The position numbers were made by a program, and so were the translations under genes. The notes beneath the pieces are model-generated. The model was not told the DNA's origin. It saw only the letters and a list, made by a program, of their open reading frames with translations, and did not search any database. This document shows, piece by piece, positions 30,158 to 42,700 of a stretch of DNA of 64,000 nucleotides; position 1 is the stretch's first letter; each line of letters begins with the position of its first letter. The stretch covers positions 888,287,835 to 888,351,834 of the forward strand of contig OY856410.1 of NCBI GenBank assembly GCA_963693085.1, given 5' to 3'. Source of the stretch: Alisma plantago-aquatica (lineage: Eukaryota; Streptophyta; Magnoliopsida; Alismatales; Alismataceae).

Positions 30158-33100
30158 ATTGGTATCAGAGCGAAGGTTCCTCATTTAATCTTTAATAATT
30201 ATTAAATTTTACAAATTCCATAGAACCCAAGGGAGTTATTATAGGATTATCCAAAAGACAGAGGTGTCTAGAAAAGGATCACCAGCGAGGGCTGACAATA
30301 TTTTCCTCCGCACCACTAGTCAGAATATGAGGACTCCCATATCCGTGTGACTGCCTGGCCAAATTCTTAGGGTATGAATCAAAATAAGATACCTTTAGGA
30401 CTCTCTCATCTTATTCATCCCTTCTCAACTCAAATTCTATTAAGGACCTTAAGGAATAGGGTTTTCTCTATTCCCCGCACCCTCTTGAGGTATGGGTAAG
30501 GTTAATAAGGTCTAAGGAATCCTCCACCAAATTAATGAAAAGCATGTAAATAAGATGTCATGGACATAAGCTTAATAGAGTAAGCGTAAAGGAATATATA
30601 CATGCTTAGGTCGTATGACACAAGTTGTCATTTCCCTCAGGAGAGACCTGAGGATAGACCTCCTTGGCAGGAGGATGAGTAGAGAGAGTTAGTCTTGGAG
30701 GTAGAGACCTCCATTAAAAGTAGATACCTAGCACATCCTTTGAGGATGATGTTAACCCTAACCCTAAGTGAAGGTTATATAGAGAGATGACATGATGACT
30801 TAGATGTCATGGTAGACCAGGTGTTTGGATAGACATGCTTTTGGATGCCCATATGAGCCATGAGAGGTTGGACGACCTAGCACCTTTGGCGACCCAACCC
30901 TGGATAGGGGTCATGCATATTAGAGTGAAGGATAGCTCCTTCAATGATGAGGTTAGTGAAGAACCTATGGAAACCCCGTGAGCTTATATGAGCATGGCAT
31001 GGTATGCACCCAGAGTACGACAGTAGTGTGGTAGTAGGTTGAAAACCTGACCAGTAAGTATGATGGATACCTTATGAGATAAGCATAAAGGGCTATCCTA
31101 AACATAATTATCACCCATGTAGGGGTATGCTTGTAAGCTTGACCGACCTTAATGGAGAGAGGACGTCGAGTAGTAAGGTTGCTTGTAGGGTTAGCTCTAG
31201 AGATAGAGAGAGATGGACCCCAATCAAGGAGGATGGAAGCTTAGATTCCGAGACATGGGGAACAATGGGGAGTTGAGGATGATGCAACCTAAGTGGATGA
31301 TAGTGGTTGCCTCGTGCTTGATCCCGAGAAGCTAAGGATATCTTGGTTGCCTTTAGAGGAACCAAACCCTAGAGGGAGGTTGATGCTTCTGGTACCTATG
31401 TGTCTATGGTGAAGGTGTCTACCTTCTAAGATGAGACAAAGAGTGCCTTAGACCCTGAAGAGGTTTAGTAATAGGTTGTGAGGCCTTGTACCTTGTTGGT
31501 TGTCCTTGACGAAGACTCAACTCTGAAGTGTGGTCGAGTTAAAGGATGACATGAAGTGCATGTCATGCCTTATGCATACTTGATTCATGGTTAAGAGATT
31601 GAGCAGGTAGTTGGACACCCAATGATGAACCTAGGGTTCCTAGGCCTAAGAGGGGAAGTAGTGTACTTGATGCCCATTGTAAGATTTGAGTCTCTATAGT
31701 TTCGAGCATGGTACACCTCATGCGTGAGGGAAAAGGAAACCCCTTAAGATAAAGGTATCTTTGATGAATCCCTCACAACCAAGGTAGTGACATGAAAAGG
31801 TTTGTTCATGACCCAATGTTGAGGATGCGATCAATCATGACCTAACATGGTTTAATAGATGGTATGCTTATGCCTTAGTAGCTAGCTAGGGTTAAGCATG
31901 CTCATGTGAATGTAAACTCTGGACATAAGGGCATTTGTGACCTTTCTTATTAAGGCATAATTTCCTCTCATCCTGGGAGAGGGGCCCTTTGGTAGGGTGT
32001 ATACCAGTTTTGTGGATTTTGAGGTAACCTAAAGAGGTTTCATAGGATCTTGAGAAGCTAAGTGAAAAGTATATGGTATGAAAATAAGCATGTAGACCCA
32101 TAGATATCCATCTCTAAGTGCATATGGATGTGTTACCATGAAGGTAATCGGTATGGGGCCTGACCAAGGTAGGCAGGTTGCCAAGACCCCTATGAAAGGA
32201 TGAAAGACAACCCATGAATGCAGAGAGAGATGATGAAGGCTTGGGTAAGGTTCTGAGTTTGACATGTACTATGTTAGAATCCTAAGTCTATCCTAGGGTC
32301 AGGTAGGGATAAGACCGATGAAAGTAGGAGTTTCCTAATTTCCTAGTTGCACATGACCATAGGGTCGGGAGGTAACAACTATCATTGTCTAAGGGCCATG
32401 GGTTAGGAGATTGATCACCTTCATGAACTCATGGGACCCAAAGGGCAGATGAGTAGGGCACTCTCTATATGCAATAGGGAAGAGGGATGACCCCAAAAGT
32501 GATGGCACCCTATAGACCTAGAGGAGATGACCAAGGAATGTGTGTAAACCTCAGTAGGTTCGAGACCAGTTTTCCATGAAAGTAATTTTTTTGATATCGT
32601 GATGTTTGTAGAAGCATATGTGGCACGTTTCAACTTAGATGTAAAGGTGTACTGGAAAGGTGGGATGTACCATCTCTATTCTTGGAACAGGAAGAACTTT
32701 GTATTTGAACTGCAGCCAAATGCTTATTTCCTCTTGTCATGGGAATGAGAGATAGGATAGTATGCATGCCATACACCAAGGATAAAGATGATGCGAGTTG
32801 GAACGTTGCTACAAGGTATGAGGATAGAGATGATAACATATCCTTGTGGAGAGAATGATACATGGATGGTTTACAAACACTAAGAGTATTAAGGAGATCA
32901 TCTTGTGAGGATGTGATACCCTAAGCTATCTGGAATTTGCAAGATATGCAAGGTTGAGTTTGATCACCAAGAGAATAAGCTCAGTTGTTTCTTCATAAAG
33001 CTAAACTTAGAGTTGAGATAATAAGTGGAATACATGGAGGTGTATGTCTTCAACATTACCTAATACCTAAGGATGTGAAGTGGTAATGGATGCTTTGGTT

Positions 33101-34568
33101 GAGATATAGCTGCCTAGTTTGGCTAGAGACCAGAAGAGGTTGTTAGTCTAACCTTAAGTCTAGAAAGGAGATGTGTTTGGCTAACACTCAGATGTAACAA
33201 GATGTGATTAACAAGTTAATGGTTGTTTGGTTAGCCAGCCTAGTCCTTGATGTAGTGAAAGGATGGTTGTAGAACCTCAGATGCACTTCTTTGGAAAAGA
33301 AGGTGAGAAAACCCTGATTAGAGTGGTTTAGGGTTTCTGAGGAATCAACCTTGAAGAATCGTGACATACAAAATATCATGATTTTAAGTTCATCATACAC
33401 CGTAGTACTACAAGGATTGTAAGTGGCAATAGTACTTTGGATATTTAAAATGAATTTACCTGTGGTATGTTGCCATGCATGACAAGAGGTGAAGAACGAA
33501 CACCAGTAACCCAGTGCATTGATATGAAGGATAAAGAGAGTCCCCGAGAGGGAATGGGAGTTCACCACTAAGGATGTTGTGGTAAGTCTCCCCTTGAACA
33601 AGAAAGATCAAGATGCAATATGGGTTATGGTAGATCACCTTACCTAGATGACGTACTGTCAAGGGACAAATCCAGTTGAACTACATATGAGAGAGATGGT
33701 TCAACTACACCATGATACAAGTTCAAAACTTCTTGAGTATGATCTAAAGGTTCACTTCCATAAGGTGTGGAAGTAGGTACATGAAGAACTCGATGTTAGT
33801 ACTGCTTATCACCCCTAACTAATGGTTAGTATGATCCAGACTAGAGGGTCTGAGGATAGCATGTGTGCTCAATAAGGGTGATACATGGAGACAGTTCTTA
33901 AATTATGATGTTAACCACCATAGCCTTTATCGGGATGTAAGAAGTTCTATAGGGAGGTTGTGTCGGTCACCATTTCATTAAGATGATGTTGGTGAAGGAG
34001 GCCTCATGAAGGTCAGAAAAGAACCACAGTTTGTGTAGATGAAGTCGCTTTGATCGTGCAATGGTTGAGAGAAAGCCAAGAGGTGACATGAGTCACGAGC
34101 CGATGCAAAGCAGACTGACATGCAGTTCACTATGGGAGAATATGTGATGTGAAAATCCGCCCCCTCTAAGATACATCTGAGAAAGCTGAGTCCCCGATAT
34201 ATGGGTCCATTTGAGATGGATTCGTGGAGATGGTTGTGTTTAGCCTTGCCCCTCAGGATAACGTGATGAATAAATGTGTTCCATGAGTCCGATCTAGAGA
34301 ACTATGTGAGGTACCCAAGCCATGTGCTGAGCCCTGAACCTATTCAGCTTTTGAGAGGCTGATATGTCCCGAGTCACCAATGAGGGTACGATATACTAAG
34401 GTAAGAAAGAACTCAGATGGAAGCATATGAGATGATGAAGGTTCTTGGGAAGCACCATGGAAAGGGTGAAGACACATGGGAGCCATGATGGACATATGAA
34501 AGGCTTATCCTGTTTGTTTCATTGCTTGATGAAATTTTGAGGGAAAAACTCTTATAAGAGGGGAAGGA
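30158..34568 (+). pseudogene. Element D internal region: decayed gypsy pol
   Basis: No long frame survives, but protein relics in order can be read. An RT-like DDNISLW then LQTLRVLR lies near 32828-32890, and a zinc-site relic near 33450-33490. Integrase core DAIWVMVDHLT followed by MREMVQLH is at 33612-33705. A GRLCRSPFH-DDVGE relic is near 33945-34000, and SRADAKQTDMQFTMGEYV near 34090-34150. SPRYMGPFE is at about 34189, and a FHESDLENYVRYPSHVLSPE-like tail ends near 34350. The order matches a chromovirus-type pol. The first ~2.6 kb gives nothing I can place. Confidence 0.7.
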
Positions 34569-37500
34569 TGTTACAACCCCAGTTTTGGGTTCATTTGGTG
34601 AGAAATGTAATTTCTCATATTAAAGATATTGGAACAAATAATGATATAATTTGTTTTGAATAAATGGGTTTCATTTACAATAGCCTTGATGATTGTGTTG
34701 TGGGCTTTATTGGCTGTTGGGCCCAATAACAAGAAATTCAATTAATAAATGCATAATTGAGTTTTTAGAGAAAAGAAAGAAGTGGAAACCTCTAGAAGGA
34801 AAAATAATATAATACAAAGTTGGATTTCGTGCCTCTTGGGTTTCTTGGGTTCCAAGGAGTCCAAAGTTGCAAAGAAAATGCAATAAGGAAAGAAAAGAGC
34901 AATTAAGTATCTCCTTGTTAAGAAAGAAATTGAAAATAATGATAAAATGTAGAAAACATGTGGAAAAAGGTATAATTGAGTTATCTTGGTGGATTTTCGT
35001 ATCCAAAGGATTCCTAATGTTAAAAGGAATTCCAAATAAGGAAAATAAAATAGAGATAAAGAGAAATACTCAAAAAGAGATATTTTAATAAAGAAAAAGT
35101 AAAATAATAAGAAAAGGGATGAAAGATAAGGAAAGAGGCTAAGGAAATATTCCCAAGAGGGGATTTCGAGCCATTAAGGTTCCTTGAGGTTCAAGGAACT
35201 CAAAATAATAATTTAACAGCAAAGGAAAGAGAAAATAGGTGAAATATATATATATAATTAAGAGATATCTTGCACTTAAAGAAAAGGAACGTTTTCTTTG
35301 AGATAACGAGCCCATTTTGGTAGAGAGGTAGATTAAGTCATTATGGACTTTCCCTCCAAATTTGGGATTAATTGGATACTTGGTTTGGGAGTTATAGCTT
35401 TTAAAAGATTCCCTAAAGTGTTGGGTTTATAATGAATGTCACAATTCATTTAAAAAGGAAAACAAAGCTCTGTTATCTTGGATGCAGGTTATCTGAACCG
35501 CAGGTCTCGCATCTAACGACGTTGGATCATCGTGTAGATCCCAGTCCGAGAAGGACTCCTGGCCACCTTGTTCTTGGAAGTCATCGTGACTCTGGGCATG
35601 AGAGGGCCTGAGGTTAAGTCCTTTGGGTTCGGGAAGTCCTAAGGATCCCAACCATACCAGGTTTTGGGACCTGGCATGGCGTATGCGGGATTTCCCAAAT
35701 CATGGAGGGGCACCCTCGACCCTGCCTATATATGAGGGGTTGTACACCCTCTGTGATAGCCCAGAGTTTCCCTTGGAGTTCGGATAGGAGAGCCTAGCAA
35801 GAGTGTGGGGTCAATTTCGATAAGAAACCCGACTTCCACCTCCAACCTGAAGTCGCTTCTCACCGGAGAGGGGAATCCTCCATCTCGTCGACCTGGACCA
35901 TGGTTTGTGAATCTGACGGCACCGTTGAGTTCAGATAGGCCTAGAGAGGGTGCGGCGGAATCCACCTGTGGCTGGGGAAGTCAGATGATCGGAGTCAACC
36001 TTGAGGTTGACCACGGGCAAACACGGGCCGCGAACAAGGGATGGCCTTGCGAGGAAGAAGAAGGAGAAAGGGAGAAAATATGTCCTTGCCCCCGACAACT
36101 GTGAAGGAAGGTAAGGGTAAAATAGATATTTGCAAATTTAAATCTAAAACATGGGCGAACAGATTCTAGGCCATTGGATCTTGCGTGGTCCATGGGACCA
36201 TGGATCGGGCGGCCACTGGTTTTCTCGAATTAACGAATAAATAAGGAAAATGATTTTTCTTTGCAAAATTCATAGAATCCTCTAGGAAGCTCTAATGAGA
36301 AAAGTTTATACATGAAAGTTTCTTAGAAAAATACGAGGAACACAAAAAAATTAGTTTGAGAACCTGATTTCGTACCTATTTGCAAAAGTGTGCTAAGTTA
36401 ATGAAAATTGCTTTGAAATTATGTTAGAAACCCTAATTGTAATTAATGGCTAGGTTCATGATGCTTAATTGGTGAAATTAAGTAGTAGTAACCTGTTGAA
36501 ATGTTAATGATGAACTTGAACCTGATCTAGATGATTTGTTGCATGATTTAGGGTTTTACACCAATTATGGATGAATAAGCACTTAGAAACCTTGGGTAAA
36601 AGAGAATAAGATCATATTTAATTCAAAAAATATGATAATATGTTGTTAAATGATGGTTCTAAGATATTTTGAATGTAAAAAGTTCCTAATCATGGATAGA
36701 TACCCTTAATTTGATAATTAGGGTTTTCTAATGGATAAAGTTGGAATTAATGGAATTCGTAGGTGAATTAGATCATAATGAACTATGAGTTGTTAATCTG
36801 GAAGGAACCTAAGATGATAAAAAGGCTCTAATGTGAATATGTGAAGGTTTTGCACTTAGAACTGTTGTTCTAGGGTATAAATGAGGAAAGTTGTAAAAAG
36901 ATAAAAAATAACCCTAATAAAACCCCAATTCAGATTAGAAACCCTAGAAAGTGAATCCAAGTCAATTAAATAGATATATTCTTGGTAAAGTGTAGTAAAT
37001 AGGTTACATATGATTTTTAGGAATTTTGTGATTGTTGAACTGCTTCTTGGATTACTTGCTTGCTTGGAATCATTATTAGCTTGTTGAATCTACAAATCAG
37101 GTATGTGGTTAGTTATGAATAACCGCCTTAGTTTCCCGAGGATTTTCCGGATGGTTAATCACATTGAATGCAAATTATCAGTTTGGATGTTCATACTTGC
37201 AAATCATAAAGTCACTATGATTATCACATTAATAATAGAAGTATGTATTCTCGCATCTACATGCCACCCTGATGGATGATGCCAAAGGTCAGGCCCAGGA
37301 GGGTAGACCCTTGGGCACCATGAGTGGTGACCCCAGGCACCAAGCTTGGGAATGAGAAGGTGGCCTGTGATATTGCATGACTAGAGGGCACCATGAGTGG
37401 TGACCCCAGGAACCAAGCTCAGGATTGAGAAGGTGGCCTTAAGTCATTGGCAAAAGAAACCCTAAGGTGGGTATGCCAGGGTTAGGGCAAAAGCGGTGGA

Positions 37501-37936
37501 GAATGTCATACTGGAAAGTGTAAATTGGCTTGTTAATTAACTTGATTGTGATAATTAGATTGTTATCCATATGTGTGAACTTTTGGTTGTCCCCACATAC
37601 CAGTATATTTCGATATACTGACCGACGTTTTGTTTGTTGGCGTTTTAGGTACAAGTTTGGAAAGAACCAACAGTAAAGTGGCATATGTGAAATTAATTAA
37701 GAATTAAAGTTCAAAGGAGGATTAGTTAGAGTCGACTCCTGATGTGGATAGTTGTAGACATCCCAGTTTTGGAAAAGGTATGCAAAGTTTTAAATTTATA
37801 CCAAATTCCAGTTAGTTAGTAGAATTTCATAATTATTATTGATTATTTGTTGAACCTTTGATCGTGTTAATTGAATAATGGCTCTGAGCTTCAGGTCTCG
37901 CTTAATTGGGGGTTACCAGGAGATAGGGTTGTTACA
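34569..37936 (+). repeat. 3' LTR of element D
   Basis: It is a near-identical copy of 26794-30157, with TATA-like TATATATGA near 35729-35737 and the 73-base repeat pair at 37314 and 37387. It ends GTTGTTACA, followed by target duplication AGTTA. Confidence 0.93.
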
Positions 37937-37941
37937 AGTTA

Positions 37942-39733
37942 AGATGATGCATTAACAGTTAGAAATTCATAAGATAATCAAAGGAAGTAATAATCCCTTT
38001 CACCTTAATCAGCAAACCCTGGTAATGATGTAGTAATCAAAGGAATATGTTCCCTTATTTCCCATCCCTTTAGGGATGTGGTAATTAAGTGGTCCTTGAT
38101 GTGCATAGTTTAGAAGTAATCTTCAGATGGATACTTTGGTAAGTATCAGACGTTCTTGGGGTTTTTTTCCAAGATGTGGATATTTGTAATAGGAGATGTC
38201 TTGAGATGAAATAAAGATCATTTTGAAATGTTTGATTTTGGGTAAAAACAATGGAAGGTGGATGAGACAAGGACATGATGTGTTTCTGACACATGTGATG
38301 GATACCAAGGTAAGGAATCCTAGTATCCAAGTAGTGCCAGTTGTATGGGAGAATGAGAACATATTGTTTGATAAGATGTATGAGGTGTTTGGTTACCCAT
38401 AAAGGTTGACTTTGGATCAATTCGGATGCAAGTACCCCATCTATAATATGGAGGTCACATGTTAAGGGTTTATGCTCCACATAAACTTAACATTGACAAG
38501 GAGGCATATGTTGAAGAGACAGTTGCATAATCTTCTTGGGTGAAATTCATCAAGCTGAGTGTAATTCCTCTAAGTACTCCTATCCGGTTTGCAAGAAAGA
38601 AAGATTCCAAGAAGATTGTACCCCGGCTATAGATGGATAAGCAAAATTTCCACTCCCTATCTGGGTCAATTAAGGTGACATATAACATCTTGAGTTACCT
38701 CTGAGATAGTTTTCTTGGATAAGTGGCCTCTTCTTATGACAGGAGGATGTACAACTGAGAGTGGGTATGTTGGCAAGATAATTGGTAAGGCTAAGACTAG
38801 TGTTGAGTCAGCAAATCAGAGTAGCACAATGGAATCATGATAGAATTTATTGTTCCAAGTGGATGATGGAACGTACCCCTAGTATTTCTTTGGAAGAGAT
38901 ATGCTGAGGATTGAGGAGGGTATGGTAAACTCTCAGAATCAAGAACCTTATTATACAATGATTATATGATTAGGGTGGTAATACATGAATTGGATAAGTA
39001 TGTATAGTGCTTCCATGGCTAAGAAAGTATCACCTGGCATAGGGTTGACTCTACAACCAATAATAGAAAAGGATAAGTTGAAAATGTGTCTTGTGCAACA
39101 TATCTTGTATTCATCTTGGATGCAAAATAGTACAATGGTCAAGTCTTGTGACATCACCCTAACATCAAGCAACTGTGCAGAAGTCAAGGTATGATGTATG
39201 AGTAGTATCCATCTCCTTATGATAGGAGGATGTATAATTGAGAGTGGGTATGTTGGAAGGGTAATTTGGTAAGACTAAGACCAGTGCTGAGTCAGCAAAT
39301 TAGAGTAGTGCAGTGAAATCATGATAGGTTTTATAGTTCCAAGTGGATGACAGAACATAAAAGAGACATTTTGAGGATTGAGGAGGGTATGGTAAACTCT
39401 CAGAATCAAGAACCTTATTATACGCTAATTATATGATGAGGGGGTGATACATGAGTTGGATAAGTATGTATAGTGCTTCCATGGCTAAGAAAGTATGACC
39501 TGACATAGGGTTGATTCTGTAACCAATAATACAAAAGGATAAGTTGAATACGTGTCTCGTGCATCATATCTTATGTTGATCTTGGATGCAAAAACTATAC
39601 GATGGTCAAGTCTTGTGACATCACCCTAACATCAAGGAACTATATAAAAGTCTGATGGTATGATGCATGAGTAGTATTGATCTCCTTTCTCTTGGGATTT
39701 CGGGAGCGAAATCCTTGTTAGGGGTTTATGACT
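37942..39733 (+). pseudogene. Element B internal region, 3' part: protease-RT relic and tandem duplication
   Basis: At 38275-38390 the frame THVMDTKVRNPSIQVVPVVW matches the chromovirus protease-RT linker. At 38553-38635 FIKLSVIPLSTPIRFARKKD matches the start of RT. A diverged tandem duplication of about 470-480 bases (38727-39207 and 39208-39675) follows and may derive from the integrase or chromodomain end. Then come the gypsy 3' motif TTCGGGAGCGAAATCC (39697-39712) and a weak purine tract before the LTR. The RT core, RNase H and most of the integrase are gone. Confidence 0.7.
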
Positions 39734-42700
39734 TATAAGGACCATGAACTGGGTTTTGGGCTAACCCTATTTGTTTTTCTTAAAAAATGTTGCTTTGTAC
39801 CTTGATATAATCATATAGGATGTAATTAGGGCATGCTGTAAGCTTTAAGTTCCTTATTTGAGCTTGATGCTTGTGTTTTGTGGAGAGGTCTGGTGCAAAT
39901 TGCAATTTACTTAGTATAGGGGTTGATGTGCAAGTTTACCACCTCTAAAGTGTTTCTTCTCTCTCTCTTAGCATCATCTAGAGGAGAGACAAAGTGGTGG
40001 GTGCCTTGTTTTTTCCTTGGTTGAGTGGTTGGTGATGTTTTGGGCACATGTTTGAGGTGTGTTTTGCTCATAAGAGTGGTGTCTCAGCCTTGAGAGCCTT
40101 GGTAAGACCATGTATCAGTTTTTGGTTTCCTTGAGGAGGCTTGGTATCGGTTGAGGGTGTCTTGAGGGACATCTTATCAATTTGATGGTATCTTGATGAT
40201 CACCATATTGGGCTGTGGTGACTCTAGAGGAGTGCCATATCGGTTTGTGACCCTAGGATTTCATCCCTATCGGTTTGTCAGGGGGTGAATCAGTGTATCG
40301 ACATTGACCTTCCTTAGTGACCAAGTGGGAGAGACATAGGTCCTATCACCTTGTTTCATGTTGTTACATGTGGCCTTCCTTCGTGTACATGTATCTTCTA
40401 GGGTTCTAAGGTGGTGACACCTTCCCCTTGCTCTCTCTCATTGGCCATGTATATATACCCCTTTCTTCCCATCCAAGAGAACCCTTTTCGTGATCCTTGT
40501 TTTATCACCATGGTGGCTGACTTTGAGCTTAAAGATCACTCTCCCTTGGAGCTTGGTGGGTGAGCCAAAAGCTTGTCATTCTCTCTTTCATCTTCTTCCT
40601 TGGTAAGCCATGATTTTCTAGCTTTCTTTCTCTCCTTCTTTCTTCTTCTCGGCTATGGACCTTGATATCTTCTTTTTCCCTCTTTTTCTCTCTTAACCTC
40701 GATTCCATCTTGTCTCTTAGAGGTGTTTTTCTTGGAGGATCTTCCTCTACCTTGAGTTTGTGAGTTTCAAGCTTGACCTTGGATCATAAAGCTTGGTGGT
40801 TATTCTTGAGGCGGGTTATATAACTCTAAACCTACCTTGTTATTATCACCCTTCTACTTGTTATCTTGATGGTTATTTTTAGCTCGTTATCTCTTGCTTG
40901 CTAGTATCTTTACTTGGTAGCCTTGTGTTCAGGTTGAGGATGAAATTTTGTTAAGTTGCTGCCATAATTTGCTCTTTTCCTTTGCCTTGTTAATAACATC
41001 ATCTTGAGGTAGAAGATGACTAAACCGATATGCCATGTAATCTGATATGCTAGACCGATATGCTCTTGTGTAGACCAATATACCTCTTATGATGTTGGTT
41101 TGTCATGATGTAGTGGTGACTAGTGAAGAAGAGTGTTGAACCTTGATGCTTTTAGTTGAGTATGGAGGTCGACATGGGTAACCCTAATCCGATACATGTT
41201 CAATTCGACACACCGTGCAATCCTATACTTCTTAGCCCGACACATCTTGAATAGAGGTGAGAAACACTTCCCTTGAGGTTCAACTGATACAACCAAATCC
41301 TAATGGTTGATATCCTATGAAGATCTATGTGGCTGATACACAAAGGGGAACATAGGTCGATACCCTATTTGAAGGTGAGGCCGATACCCTAATGGATGGT
41401 GAGGCCGATACCTTATGATATGGTATGAACGATACACTTTCGCATGTACCTATAGACCGATATCCTTTATTGTGCCTTGGCCAACACCCTCTCATTGAAG
41501 TGTTGAGCCCAATACAAAGTGATGATAAATCGATACTCATCCTTGAGTTGGTAGGCCAATACCCTACTTAGGTTGTATGCAAGATATCTAGGGTTAACTG
41601 ATACCCTAATCCTAAACTGACACCCTATGCGATGTGTAGTAATGCACCTTGTTGATGCTAGAGCCACATGGTGTGATGTGATACCCTATGGTGTAATCAT
41701 GTATATGATGTTGAAAGCTAACTCCCTCTTTACATGCTTCATAATAATGAGGAAAGTGAGAATCTAAAGATGGTTGATGATCCAACCTGGTAAGCCCTAA
41801 ATTGGGTAAGAAGAACTCTAGCCCTAATGATGCAGTGGGAAAGGTATGAAACTTAATAGATAGTAGTGTTGACGATGTATGATTGATCTTAGCTACTTTT
41901 CCTAAACCTAATGCAGCATAGGATGATGATACTATGAGTAGTTCACCCTTATTTGAAGAACCTAGCCTTAAGTCTCCAACTATGTGAGGAATAATGGATG
42001 TAGGGTTTAATGGTTGCATATCCATATAATAACCCTAATCACAGAATAATATGACTCATGTGCTCATCTTAAGGAAAGGTTATAATCTATGGTAGGTGTC
42101 TTCTATTCCCTTTCATATAACCTTAACTTGTGGAGTAAGGTTAATAATACTACCATGTGTATACACATGAGGGTGGTGATAAGTCTTGTTGAAATACATG
42201 GTGGCAACCTTGGTGTAGAAATCGTATAACAAGCCTAATGCCTTGATGGTGCTTTTTGGATAGCTTAAAGTGATATCCTATAGTTATGTAGCTTATGGTT
42301 TGATTTTCCTTGGTATGCTATGTGATCATTGATTTTTAAGAAGTGATAATATGTGGGATACCTAATGTTGAAGCATGTCACTAGTGCAATGGTCAATATA
42401 TTATTATAATGCATTATTGTAAGCCTCACATAACTTGATGAAGATGATACACACATGAATTTGTAAATGGGTTTTGGTGTGATTAGGGTTTGGTGGTGTA
42501 ACCATGGAGTATAACCCTAATCGGATCTATGTGAAGAGAATTAACCCTAACTCAAAAGGTGGGTCATATAGTTAAGTGATTATAATATAAAGCATGATAA
42601 GTGAGTATAATAGAAAGCATGATATCTTTCCCTCTTAAATACATGGCTATAACCTAATGTGTTAAGCAAGTGTTATGACTTGTGAGTACTATGAAAATGG

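Larger units (their letters stand above)
26794..37936 (+). mobile_element. Element D: full-length but coding-dead gypsy retrotransposon nested in B
   Basis: The LTR pair (26794-30157 and 34569-37936) is very similar along its length. It is flanked by a perfect 5-bp duplication AGTTA (26789-26793 and 37937-37941). A primer site (TGGTATCAGAGC, 30160-30171) and purine tract (AAGAGGGGAAGGA, 34556-34568) are in place. The interior of 4.4 kb carries only decayed pol. LTRs this alike around a ruined interior suggest it moved as a non-autonomous element whose pol was already lost, or that the LTRs have been gene-converted. Confidence 0.95.
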
